A DNA stretch of 64,000 nt, from the NCBI RefSeq assembly GCF_009017415.1, contig NC_092408.1:124001-188000 (forward strand), written 5' to 3'. The stretch comes from Aspergillus flavus (lineage: Eukaryota > Ascomycota > Eurotiomycetes > Eurotiales > Aspergillaceae). Positions 10,855-21,928 of this stretch are shown one piece after another (position 1 is the first letter of the stretch; each line of letters starts with the position of its first letter). A program made the translations under genes and the position numbers. The notes under the pieces were generated by a model, which searched no databases, was not told where the DNA came from, and saw nothing but the letters and a program-made list of their open reading frames with translations.

Positions 10855-12161
10855 ATGGCACAAGTCGAACCAGATAGTTGGAAGCCTGCTGTTGCGGTCA
10901 TAACATGGCTTCTTATGAGTATTACTGCCGTAGCAGTTGTATCTCGACTCCTGACCAAATATCTATTAGTTGGAGGACTGATGGCTGATGACGCCCTCAT
11001 CATGATATCGTTTGTGAGTGTGTCATACCTAGAACTCGGCTAAAGTCTGACAATGTAGGTATTTGGCATTGGCAATAATATCGCCATTTTTGTGGCCACT
11101 GCTCATGGCTTCGGTAATCACACCGGCACGATCATAGCAACCATGCAGGATATTGTGACGAAGGTCAGCTGCTGTCTCCATCTGACTTGGGTTCATTTAT
11201 CTCCTGCTTACCCATCACAGTCCCAGCTCGCCGGCGCGCTGCTGTTGATACTGAGCTTGCTATGCTCGAAGCTGTCCATGACAGTTTTTATCTGTAACCT
11301 TACACCGGCTTCTCGAGACCATATCCTCGCTCGTGTTGCCCAGGGGTTAATATTAGTGACTGCAGTGACTGCCCTACTTGGGACCGCCTTCCAGTGTCGG
11401 TATCCAAGAACTTGGGACTATCTCAATGAGCAATGTATTGATCGCGTAAGGCTACAACGGCATCGTGATATCCGGACCTATATTAATGAACTATAGGCTG
11501 CCTGGGCCGTGTTCCTCGCCACTGCAAATGGGATAACGGACATCGTGATCTTTGCCCAAGCCATGGTGCTGATCCTCCATGTCCAAGCTACATGGAAGAA
11601 AAGATTTGTGTTTGCCAGCATCTTCCTTCCGCGGCTGCTGTATGTTTATCGTCCTCCACGTAGCATTTAGTCATTGACACCCTTAGTGTTGTTGCATCAA
11701 GTATTGCGGAGATAATCCTTAGCAAAGCCCACACATCTTCCACTGATCCCTTCATCCATGCATCCCCCACCACAATCTGCATGGAGATTACCCAGTCTCT
11801 CAGCATTATTACAGCCTGCTGGGGCCAGCTGAAGCCTTTTATGGTTCGACTCCGTTCTAACGCATTCTGTCTTCAAAACAATGAATGGACAAATACCGCC
11901 TACAACGGCAGGCCACGACCATCACACGTCTCTTGTGCAAGAAGGCGCGTACTCTCTGAATCTGGAGGTGACTTTGTCCTTTCCTCCACGTATGGGAGAA
12001 AGACAAAAACCTCCACCTCCCGGGCGTCCGCGGAGTGGGAGTCGCAAAGCCAATCCAGCGAGACTTATATCGTCCAGGAAGCGAGGACATGGACTGTGGA
12101 TTTGCCGACAGCGGATGTTGCCCCGATTACGGCGTCGAGGAGCGGTGGCATGGGGAAATGA
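10855..12161 (+). CDS. PTH11-like integral membrane protein (fungal rhodopsin-fold domain)
   Basis: Exons 10855-11013, 11059-11163, 11221-11445, 11497-11639 and 11687-12161 give 368 residues. About seven hydrophobic helices occur, with family features: MADDALIMISF after helix 2, an Ala/Thr-rich GFGNHTGTI loop, FQCRYPRTWDY with C...CID before helix 5, and a final helix leading to CWGQLKPFM. These proteins resemble the 7TM region of Magnaporthe PTH11 and are taken as plasma-membrane sensors of surface or nutrient cues. The usual CFEM domain is absent. The C-terminal tail after residue ~275 is low-complexity and hydrophilic, and its frame is the least certain part, because another open frame overlaps 11881-12180. 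Confidence 0.75.
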
Positions 12162-13814
12162 GAAACCGGAGGCCTTCTAACTTGTCTAAGTCGTGTCCGG
12201 AATTAGCAACACAGATTAAGGCCGATAGGGGGGGTTAAAATAAGAACCTATACGATAGTGTGACAGGTCCGTTGTGAAAACAGCAGTTCACGCCGGTGGG
12301 ATTGCTGGGAACTGGTTTTAATGGATTTGGCAGCCAGCATATGGCAGATCCAACTAATCGAGACTGACACATTGTATTAGGGCGCAGACTAAAGCTTGTC
12401 AATTCATGTCTTCGAAAGCAATGATGGTAGAGTTAAGGCATTGAAAACGGGGAACTATCAAGTGAGACTAGAACGCAGTGATGACCTAATGATTTAGTGG
12501 AGGCACTGACAACCTACCATATGAAATATGAATAACATTATCACTACAAAGAAAAGCGAACTCAAGCGTGTGGTGAGTGTGTTTGTGAGTAGCAGTTGTG
12601 AACGCTTCGTTGCAAGTATGCCTGCGAGACCCGGTCCTTCTAATTCTGTTGCAGATGCTGAGATCGTGAAAGAGACATTGGCAGGTTCTTGTGTATCCTT
12701 ATATTGGAAGGTCTGACCCCGGCCTGCCGTCATTCCAGGTTTGCGCTTCCCAGTTTGCTTTGCAATGTTGCTCTTTATAACAGCAGCAAATCATAACCCT
12801 GCCTAGGTACAGTAGACTTTGTTTTAAAGCTCTGACAGTGAAGGGCTTGCAAGTTAAGAGGAGAAAGAAACTTTCGTCTTGGAAAAGAGTTCTGGTACCC
12901 CTAATTGAAATAGGACATTCCGCAACATGGGCCTGTGCAACGTATATCATATTTCCTTGCCAGGAAGGTGAGATTCAGGCATCCCCTGTTGCATGAAATG
13001 GCAGGTCATTCTGGGATCGGATATTAGTGTCTACCACCCAGCATCAGTCAGTACGTGACGGTATTGCTCCTCATGATGCTAGAAGATCGCCATATATTGA
13101 TCTCTTGATTCGGTTATATCGCTCTGCAGATACATGACGTCCATGCAATGGTGCAGGTTCTGTGTAGCAAAGCTTAGAATTTAGGACACGTGAAAAAGGC
13201 ATCATGCAGAATATTTGTCCAGTCTGCTTCAACTAGCCCGTATCCTTTTTTCCTTTACTTTGTTGCCGTTCTTCTCCCGCTTATAAGAGGTATGGTTCCT
13301 ATGGTCTTGAGCAACTCAGGGAATTCGAAAGGTGGCAAATACTGCCCGTCGTAAAAGAGCGTCGAGGGCAAGGGAATCGAAGAAAAACAGGGCAGAGGAC
13401 TAGGCAGGTATGTCCCAAAGCAGAACGAGATAGAAAGCACTTAGGTTGCTGTTGATCATTCCTTTCTTGTCTTGGGAATCTCAGCCCCTTTTCAACAGAC
13501 TGATATTGAGTGGTTGATTAGTACTACCAGATTTGGTCAGAAAGAGGGTTGAACCCACAGAAACCCTGTGGCGGGAAAACCCTTAAAAAACTCAACTAGT
13601 CCCGGATTGGAGAAGGGTTTGCCAAGACCTCTCATGTTGGCCTCCACGTCTACAGCTTTCCTATATGACAGACAGCAAGGTGGCGGTAATGGTGATTGCT
13701 CTGGGTAATATGCAATAACTCTAAAATCTTATACACACTTGCCATTGACTGGATAGAAAAGTAGCCGATGCAAGATTCGATCCAGTGGCGCTGCTGTGTT
13801 AGTCGTGTCATCAC
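12162..13814. other. Intergenic, no gene seen
   Basis: Only short, unrecognisable frames on either strand. No RNA gene or repeat noticed. Confidence 0.45.
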
Positions 13815-15540
13815 TCATTTCTCTTCCAAGAGCATGTTCAGGAGACATTGCCCAATAGCTTTGCGAGCGTGCTGACTGAGCTGACCCAGACTGTCTGAGA
13901 GCCGTATAACAAAGTCGAGCTCCGGGGTTTCGTGCCGGTGATTCAGATCACAAAAGTCACCGAAGAGAATTGCATGGAGTATGTCAACCTCGCCTTGCCA
14001 CCGATGGTGATACTTTGCCAACGACTCATCCAACGCGACTAACTGGTTGGTGAAAGAACAGTCTATGTTGAAACCCCCGCCGAGTGTTGAGACCGAGGAG
14101 TAAACTGATTCCTGGAAAATGACACTGAGGAACACCAAGCACTTCAACCGTCGAGTGGACAACTCTGAAGGTTCTGCGAGTATTTCAGGCTCGGGAGCCT
14201 GGTGGAAAGAGTTGTATAACAGGATGGTCGCATCATATACGGCTGGATATATCTGGAGGCTCTCTACCACCTTTGATCGATGCCGGTCAACCGTTAATTG
14301 TAGCGTTGGGTGAAGGGCAGTCGGTGTGAAGTGATCTGATAGCTCCCATACATGCGTGGTTGGCTCACATCGCGGTGATCCTGCAATGAAGAAGGCACTG
14401 GTAGATGATTCCGTTTGGCGTGCGTCAGTCTCCAAGGTTTCCTTTTCCCAAAAGCCATGACTCTAGGTGGCGGACAGGAAGACTCACAAAAACACAACGA
14501 GCTCCACACGCCAGTCCCCTCGCAATGCAGAAAGACCGCCTCTCGCATTGATGAGCCGTTGCAGTCCATCTCGATGGACTTCCCACTGGCCATCTATTCC
14601 CCAGTATTTCTGCACATGGCGGGAACTGTCAACAGAATCACAAAGCAAATGATTCCTCATGCCTTGAATCATATAAGATGTAATCGCCGCCATACTCGGC
14701 CCGGACACGTACCTCGAACATCAATAGACGTACTACGGAAACGAGGGTTTCGTTTCTCAGCGCTTGCTCAGGATCATCCAGCCATTTTGTGATGATACTG
14801 ATGGCTTCGGTTTTGTATCGGAGAGCTTCAGGCGAGGCGAGCTCACCGTGAAGGTAGGCCAAATGGGCTGCTGCGTGCGCCATTGTTGCGTTGAAGGAGG
14901 CGCTGTTTGACAGATCCAGTGGTAGCCAAACCTCTCTGATGGGATCGAAAGCCGCGTGGGGAAGGGCGACAGACATCCCACTGGTGTGCGTACTCAGCCC
15001 TATCAATGTCAGTCATAGCTATAAATCCTCGATGCCGACCGTGCTGAATTCCTTCCTCCATCTGATATACTTACAGTGGTATAGCAGCTTGCGATGTTGC
15101 GCTGTTAATGTCACTGGAAAGGTATGAAAAGGGTCGCAATTGACAAATTCTAGAGCATGACGGATTCCAGACAAGATCTGGGCTGGGATACCCAAAGTCT
15201 CCGCATTCCCTTTGCCTGCATTTGCTGATCCTGCCCCGTGGTCCTTTGGTTGGAGAGCTGACATCTGTTGCCGGAATTCCTTCAGCCCCTCAAACTGACT
15301 GTAGGTTTGGATGCCATCATTCGGCATTAATGTGCGGGGATAAAGACGGCGGCCGGCGGAAGTTACATCGCTTGGATCTTCCTTTGCGATAGCTTGTTTC
15401 TGCCTCCAAAATTGTCGCATTGCATGACTGCGAATACCAGGCTGGTCCTTCTCCAAGACAAACTCGAACTGGGTTCCTGCATCGTTTCTTCCTTGTTCCC
15501 TTGAATCTGGGTCTTTCCTTCGACGTTCTGGGTGGTTCAT
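13815..15540 (-). CDS. Fungal-specific transcription factor-like protein without zinc cluster
   Basis: Proposed exons are 15540-15075, 14999-14713, 14609-14488 and ~14460-13815, about 506 residues. The N-terminus has the FEFV...GIRSHAMRQFWRQKQ pattern common to a class of Aspergillus regulators that lack the Zn2Cys6 finger and keep only the Fungal_trans_2-like regulatory domain. Later blocks fit that domain: WLPLDLSNSASFNATM, AHLAYLHGEL and EVHRDGLQRLINARGGL. The first two introns are regular (GTAAGT, GTACGT donors). The third join is doubtful: the consensus donor GTGAGT and the in-frame acceptor leave a 27-nt intron, far below normal, so a different donor or a frame lesion is possible near 14460-14490. 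DNA binding cannot be claimed from the sequence. Confidence 0.65.
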
Positions 15541-17507
15541 TGTCGTAAAAGAAGAGTTCTTTATGCGTGGCCCTGATGCAGATAAACTTCGCTCGAAACC
15601 CCCGGGTGAATAGATTCAGACCGGGGTTCAACGGAATAGACTTTTCATCTTGGGATATGTGCCCTACTTCTCGTGTTGCCCATCCATCGTATATCGGCTG
15701 AGAAGTGGCAGAAGGTTGTGAGGGACCCATTTAGTGTGTGGATCACATCTAACCGATAACGTAGAAAGAGCCCATGCAAGGGCCAACATGACCGTCGACT
15801 CGCTCATCGGGGTCTACATGTTTCTCGGTATATGCGTGATACTCCGTAAGCATGTCTTTGCTCATCTGAAACGGCTCAGGGAAAACCATAGTCGCTGCGC
15901 TACGTGTCCCCTCGATGGTACCCATGATCCTATCCGACGCGCCAGGGTCGATTCCATCCAGCAATGGAAATAGTATCTGACCAATCAGCGGTCTCGCAGT
16001 GGCTCTCTGATGAGCCTGACATCGTACTAACTGACCTGGGAAGGACTAGTTAACCTATCGTTACATTCCATCGGCCAGGGTGGAGATCAAACGACCAACG
16101 CAGAGGAATACTCACCTGCATAAAAGTTTCCATGCCATTTAATCCTTTCATCCGTCATTTATTAGTTAGCATTATGGCAGCAAAGCTAAGTATCTGACTT
16201 GACCTGGGGTCCACTTCTATCGATCCCACGAAGCCTATGCTTTATAATAATAAGTCTCCCGGCATTCCCCTGAACTCTCGCTCGACTATCGAGCACAGGA
16301 ACAAGCTTCCTAGAGATGAACAACGAATCTTTCTTTGAGTCCCTCTTCTGGAACATGACTATGAAGCGGTCATTGTGATTATTTGCCCTGATGGTGTTGA
16401 TTTCGGTCTTTTTTCCCCCGGAACGGCCGTATGAAAACTCACTCGCATCGAATATCAAGGGGCCGATCCCAGTGGGTCGAGAGCACGGGTCAAAACCACG
16501 AAAACGACCGACGGCTCTGAGACTTTTGATCAATATCATCTGACAGTTGTCCTCTTTTCTGGTTCCAACTTGTATCTCATCAACTACCGAACGAGATGTC
16601 CGTGTTGTTTCACGCGGCCGTACCGCAGACTTTGATCACGAAAGCCTCTTACCATGTACGGGAAAAGTCTTGACAAGCAGGTACGCTACGAAATTCTCAA
16701 TCGTCTTATGCAACGCAATCACTAATACACGGCGGAAAAGCTGTATGTACGGCATTCTTGCCGTCGAGGGCTAGTGAACCGTGAACCGTGAGCCGTGATG
16801 GAACCCGCCGATGGGCAACCCGCACAAAGCCTGTTGAAATCTATCCTTCCTCCTGCAGTTTAACATACCCTGTCCAGCGCTCACGCGAGCTCATGGTATT
16901 TAGGTGACGAGTGTGAGTTTAGGGTCAGCGGGTGGGTATGGCGATGGAGCCGGCTTTCTCATGCTTACCCGGTATGGGACGCAACATCCACTATACCAGA
17001 GAGGATGCGAGTACGGGTTTCCTAGGGTATCAGCGTCGAATTACAACCACACGCAGCCTCGATCCAAGTGAGATCGTCGGGAGGTGAACACAGCTTCTCC
17101 TGGAGAATGGCGTTATACCCGGCCCATTTCAGCAACACCAAAAGAAAAGAATGTCCAGCCGGTGCCGATCTTCGTTGACGTATAGAGTCATGGATAGAAG
17201 CGAACCCCGGATGAGAAAGGGACGGAATGGGGCGAAGCAGAAACCTGGTCAATCAAGAGGATGGCTTTCTCGTATTAACCCAGGCTTTGCTGCAGCCTCC
17301 CGCATAGACTATCCCCAGATCGAGCATCATTCCCCGATGAGACCCGCTTCGGTAGTGAGGCTGATCGTGAGATTTGTGTTGACATCGGTCCTCTTCCTTT
17401 CATGACCACTCATATATACAGCCTTACTGCTTCTCTCACGTCGCTAGTTGTCTGACTTCCACCTTCGACTCGTTCGTCGCATAGAAGAGCTCACTTGAAG
17501 AATTAGC
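15541..17507. other. Long intergenic stretch, no gene supported
   Basis: Frames at 15734-15973 (+), 15749-15964 (-) and 16186-16539 (-) overlap one another or stand alone and match nothing I recognise. A short direct repeat, GTGAACCGTGAACCGTGAGCC, lies near 16775. The right end is the promoter of the 808-residue protein. Confidence 0.4.
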
Positions 17508-19934
17508 ATGGAGTTCCCATATCGCCCCAAAAAATACGCCCTAAACGCACCCCCGCCAATTCCGCCTCGGCGACCTCCAGAAGACAATCGTCCTCCACCA
17601 TTGCCTCCTCGGATGTCGCGAGATAACTCGCAAAGCACCGCTCCACGTCTGGGGGCAGTGTATCCTCCGCCGCCTCCATATCAACGAGAGGCCACCCCCC
17701 AACAAGTGACCCATTTTCCCGCTCCATGTCATGCAGAACAGCGACCGCAGCCTTGGCCTCGAAGGCAGTCAACATCCCTCCAGGGGACCCCACAGGCTAG
17801 TTCCACGCCTTCAATTTCTCGTCCTTGGTTTCCGCCACCTCCGTCGCAGGCGTCTCCCTCCCAGAATAACTACCGTGACCCATCCCATACGTCTCCCGCG
17901 GAGCACAACAAGAACCAGGCTTCGGTACCATCGCAGCCTGACGTATGGCGACAGAGTCGTGAGTCCATTGGAAACAACATGCCCACGCCACCACCTGCCT
18001 ATGATTTCCAGCCACATGAGCGGCAGGCATCGTATAGTGGACCAGTGCCACCGCCACTGTTCTCGAACCGCCCTCCTTCCAAACAACGACGCTCGCCGAC
18101 GACACAGTGTCGCCAGGAGGACTTGCCATCGGCATCAGCATCGATTGACTGCAATACTGTGCGCAGCTCCTACCCAGATCCCGAGCACAGGGACCAGACA
18201 CGCTCTGACGTCCCTGTATCGCGACCAAGCATGCAGTATAACCCGCCCGCAAAGTTTACTTTGAAAAAGTGTCCCTCCACGAATTATAACTTGATGTGCT
18301 CCGGTAGATGGTATATCTTACCTGAAGCCCCAGAATTCCGCATTTGCACGTACTGCTACGAGAAGAATATTCGGGGCTCATCGTTGCAAGCAAGCTTCCA
18401 CCCTTGGGTCTCGCCCGCCGGTGCTGGCATACATTGTCTCTTCAGCTCACCTCGTATTGAAAACCATTTATGGCCCCGAGCCTTGCAATCAGGCAGTGTT
18501 AAGGAGCTGTTGTGGTTCTTTCGTCATCGCGCCGCCATAAGAAACTGTGATGGGACAAAAGGCGTCGGGAGATCGGAAAACGTGAAGTGGTATAGCCCCA
18601 AAGGCAACAGCAGACTTCCTTCTTTTATCGCATGTGAGGCTTGCTATGAGGATGTAGTCACGGGTACGGCTTTACAGGGTCAGTTCGAACAACATCGAGA
18701 GACGCAACCGCAGGGACAAATATGGGCGTGTGACATTGCTATAGATTTCATTCGAAGATTCCTCACGAATACTCCAGCGTGGCCGCAGTTTTCTGCCGAA
18801 GCTGCACGTCATCTGGCGCTTCCGGAATGCGAGAAAAATGGGGGAGTAATGAGCGGCTCCTCACGGCAATGGTACGAGCTTCGCGATCGAGCCCTGGGAA
18901 TTGCTGTCTGCGAGCGCTGCTACCGCGACTTTGCGAGTAAGACCGACTTTGAATCCCACTTCCAACCCCTGAGACAGCCGCCAAGGCAACAGCAATGCAT
19001 TCTTGGCTTCTGGCAGGCACGGGTTATTTGGCATGAGGCGCTTGAGCGGAAAGACTTTTCACTATGGCGACGCACAATCATAGAATATGTCCAAGCTCCT
19101 CCTTGTAGCTCGCAGACAAAGCCTGGTGCGCAGATGTACCAACTTAATCAAGGCATCGACAACTTCGACGTCTGCCAGAGCTGCTATGTAGGTTTCCTCA
19201 AGCCACACGGGATAGACATATTCTTCAGGCGAGTTCAGCATCCCAGGACAGTCGAAACCTCCTGTGATCTGAATCCTGGCAGTCTCCGGTTTTTGAGCTA
19301 CGCGCCGAGACTAGATGAGGCATTGATCACTTGCACATTTTCCGGATTTGTAGATTTTACTAGCAGGTTATGTAACCTTCCTCTGTGTCCGGGGATTGAA
19401 TTGGTGACAAATCAGAAATGGTATGGCACGGACGACTGCCGCATCTGTCTCGCGTGCTACGAGGAGGTCGTTCGTGACAGCGAGCTCGCTCAACAGCTCC
19501 CCCTCTCGCCTCAAATCATCCCGGGTGAGAGTCACTGTGACTTATACTCGCCTCGAATGCGCCGCAAGTGGGCTGAGGCGTGTGACAAACGCGATCTGGC
19601 CTCGTTTATGGCGTTTGCCGCATATCGCAGGACCATCTATGAACAAACGGTCCCAGAAATGCGGAATATTGTCTCGATGGCGCGGTTCAACCTCGATATG
19701 CAAAAGATGTACAACGTTTCTTCGTCCTTTTATTACAATATGAACGGGATGACAGCTTCCATGTATAATCCCCACATTAGCTATGGGGCGGCCGGAATCC
19801 CGCACAGATTCGAAACACCTTGGGGTGTCGAGGGAGCACAGCTGGGGCAGAGGGCTCAAGGATATGCGCAGGGGATCAACGCCGACACGGCAAGAGTCGC
19901 GCAGTTACAGGCGACCTGGAGTCTGGTGGAGTAA
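17508..19934 (+). CDS. Proline-rich protein with five WY...CxxCY modules, function unknown
   Basis: A single uninterrupted frame of 808 residues. Residues 1-~240 are Pro/Ser/Gln/Arg-rich, with PPPIPPRRPP and PPPLPPR stretches that resemble SH3-binding sites, and are likely disordered. From ~245 on, a cysteine module recurs five times. The cores are RWYILPE...CTYCYE, KWYSPKG...CEACYE, QWYELRD...CERCYR, QMYQLNQ...CQSCYV and KWYGTDD...CLACYE. In most copies a Cys lies ~10 residues before WY. After the CxxCY come an aromatic residue ~12 positions on, another Cys, and a loosely conserved helix with R/W. One Cys before, CxxC, and one after could form a four-Cys zinc site (inference). The C-terminus is Met/Asn/Tyr-rich. 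No signal peptide or membrane helix. I do not recognise a named family; intracellular scaffold or adaptor is only a guess. Confidence 0.8.
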   Translation: MEFPYRPKKYALNAPPPIPPRRPPEDNRPPPLPPRMSRDNSQSTAPRLGAVYPPPPPYQREATPQQVTHFPAPCHAEQRPQPWPRRQSTSLQGTPQASSTPSISRPWFPPPPSQASPSQNNYRDPSHTSPAEHNKNQASVPSQPDVWRQSRESIGNNMPTPPPAYDFQPHERQASYSGPVPPPLFSNRPPSKQRRSPTTQCRQEDLPSASASIDCNTVRSSYPDPEHRDQTRSDVPVSRPSMQYNPPAKFTLKKCPSTNYNLMCSGRWYILPEAPEFRICTYCYEKNIRGSSLQASFHPWVSPAGAGIHCLFSSPRIENHLWPRALQSGSVKELLWFFRHRAAIRNCDGTKGVGRSENVKWYSPKGNSRLPSFIACEACYEDVVTGTALQGQFEQHRETQPQGQIWACDIAIDFIRRFLTNTPAWPQFSAEAARHLALPECEKNGGVMSGSSRQWYELRDRALGIAVCERCYRDFASKTDFESHFQPLRQPPRQQQCILGFWQARVIWHEALERKDFSLWRRTIIEYVQAPPCSSQTKPGAQMYQLNQGIDNFDVCQSCYVGFLKPHGIDIFFRRVQHPRTVETSCDLNPGSLRFLSYAPRLDEALITCTFSGFVDFTSRLCNLPLCPGIELVTNQKWYGTDDCRICLACYEEVVRDSELAQQLPLSPQIIPGESHCDLYSPRMRRKWAEACDKRDLASFMAFAAYRRTIYEQTVPEMRNIVSMARFNLDMQKMYNVSSSFYYNMNGMTASMYNPHISYGAAGIPHRFETPWGVEGAQLGQRAQGYAQGINADTARVAQLQATWSLVE

Positions 19935-20629
19935 GAGGGTACTAAGTGCGTATGTTAAACTTCTCTTATTGTAGGCCGTCTCATCTTCTCAGACATCCTC
20001 ATCGCAGGCGCTGTTACTTTTGCAGAGAGGCAAGGACTTATTGCAGGTGTCGTCAACAAGGTCTCGATTGCGAAAGACCTTGGTTTGGCCACCATGTCAC
20101 TGATATCCGACCATGCGACCGGTCAGCCAGTTCCAAGAGAGCACTGATGACCGGTATCGTGGGGTGTCTGGGCATTGTTTGGTACGAATGTGGCCAGTTT
20201 AGAAGTCAGTGCGCTGGGACCATAAAGTGTATGCAACAATGGAAGGAAGACTCAGTGTAATACTGTATTCTTTCCACGCAGTATGTTCAGCGCTGCTGCC
20301 ATATTGTAATGTTTCGATCCCAGCTTCCCGAATAGTTTATGAGTTTTCTTTGTTTTTAGCATAAAACGATTCGTGACGATGCAGACTCCAGGAGAAATTT
20401 CCTGGATTATCGAGCGCTCCTTGATCCACTTTAGTGACCTTTTCTGTTGCCCCTGTTTTCTTTGTTTGCATGTTGTAGTTGTCTACAATCGCGTTGTGTG
20501 TGTTTGTTATGTGAATAGTTCAGGCTTGCCCCGACTGCCTCCGGAAGAAAACGGCGACACCGACCCTACGGGACAAACCCGATTGGCCTTTCTATACAAT
20601 AACAATTGATCTGATCCTTAGATTATTGG
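19935..20629. other. Intergenic, no gene seen
   Basis: 3' flank of the module protein. Small frames here (19946-20260, 20373-20609) have no recognisable content. Base composition turns strongly AT-rich toward 20600. Confidence 0.45.
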
Positions 20630-21373
20630 ATGATGGGCGTTATAATACGATAATATTTATAATAGATAAGTTTAGGAGGCGCATGAAATTCTATTACCGG
20701 ATACTATAACTAGAACATGGTTTAATAGGCAGATACATTACTTGAGGGCCTCCAGATCGAGAACTAGGGATTTTTATTATTTTATTTTAATCACAATTCC
20801 AAGTTTCTAGGAGAATTATAGAAGAATACCTTTTCAACGCTAAATATATACATAATATACTGTACGGTATAGTATTTGTAAACAGACGGTGCGTCGGAAA
20901 TTATAAATCAGATGACAGAGATCTTTTTCCGCTATACCATAGTATCTATAAAATCAGCAGTAGAATATTATAAAGCGCTTGAATACCTAGTCAGTATATA
21001 ATCATTGAATATAGTCAGTCACCACCGAGACACCGCACTGTCTTATATACAGATTCGGGCTGGCAGCTCCGCTGCGAATATATCTTCAGGTTATATATAG
21101 TATCCTAAGAATACGTTCCAAGTACTGATAGAACGAAACGACGAGGGGCCTAACAATAAATATCGATCCTATGAACCGGAGGCCATAGGGGCAGAGATAG
21201 CTGCTCAACTGCGAGGCAGGAATAAGGGTAACACGACGGTGGAATACCTGGTGAAATATTCGGGATGGCCTGACAGGTATAATCGGTGGTACCGTGCGGA
21301 GCAACTGACAGATGCTCATGAGCTGGTGAAAGAGTTCGAAGATCGCTATACACAGAATGAATATGTAGTCTAA
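20630..21373 (+). mobile_element. Decayed Ty3/gypsy (chromovirus) pol 3' end: integrase tail and chromodomain
   Basis: No ATG-started frame exists, but reading one frame from ~20886 to the TAA at 21371-21373 gives TDGASEIINQMTEIFFRYT, the degraded TDGQSERxNQxxExYLR motif of retroviral-type integrase. It continues through two in-frame stops to EPEAIGAEIAAQL and then TVEYLVKYSGWPDRYNRWY, EQLTDAHELVKEFEDRY, a clear chromodomain. Chromodomains at the end of pol are typical of chromoviruses. The upstream half (20630-20880) is very AT-rich with TpA-heavy text and still echoes the region before the integrase HPQTDG motif. Stops read TAA/TAG where Gln codons would be expected, which suits RIP C-to-T mutation. 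No LTRs were identified. Confidence 0.75.
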
Positions 21374-21928
21374 CTTCTGCTTTTTCACTGTTGTGAGATT
21401 TCGTTTATTTACTCAACTTTTACTTGTTTCTATTTTTAGTAACCACTTCACTTCACTCCGAATCTTTTTGGTTCTCAGGAAATTTCTAACTCTCACTTAC
21501 TTACCTTTCTATATGCCGGTGTTACTGCTATTTGTATCTAGCACTGATCTTTGTTTTCTGGGCGTTACTTTATATTAATCGAACTGCGATTTCTAGGGGG
21601 GCGCAGGTACTTGCCATATAGGAATGGAATAATCATCATCACGCATACCGTAATTCCATAGTGTTTCGACAGCAGTTCTCCTCATAGATGAACATCCCTT
21701 AGTATTACTCGGTATTCCAAAGCGGTCCTGCTGGACTGGACTCGGAGACTCGCGTTTGTGCCGTAGGCAGAAGTCCATGGTTGTGTATGTTGCGTCTCCC
21801 TCATTCATTCGTCATGATTACAGTTACCTGTTTGAAAACTCGATTTACTAGTCTCTACTTCTTCTCCTTGCACTGTGTGCAACTATCCCCTCATAAGCTT
21901 TGTCTTGCCTCTACTTCATTGACAAGCC
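21374..21928. other. T-rich flank of the retroelement relict and kinase promoter
   Basis: Pyrimidine/T-rich text follows the chromodomain stop and could be LTR-derived, but no matching copy is in the window. The rest is the presumed promoter of the 21929 gene. Confidence 0.35.

Noticed and set aside
11881..12180. Alternative frame for the C-tail of the first PTH11-like protein
   Set aside because: Proline/arginine-rich with no clear join; kept only as a doubt in that gene's entry.
15734..15973. Overlapping frames on both strands
   Set aside because: Mutually overlapping and unlike known proteins; no splice context.
17541..18264. Alternative frames across the proline-rich part of the 808-residue protein
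   Set aside because: Arg/His-rich or Trp/Arg-rich shadows caused by the biased codons of the Pro/Ser-rich segment.
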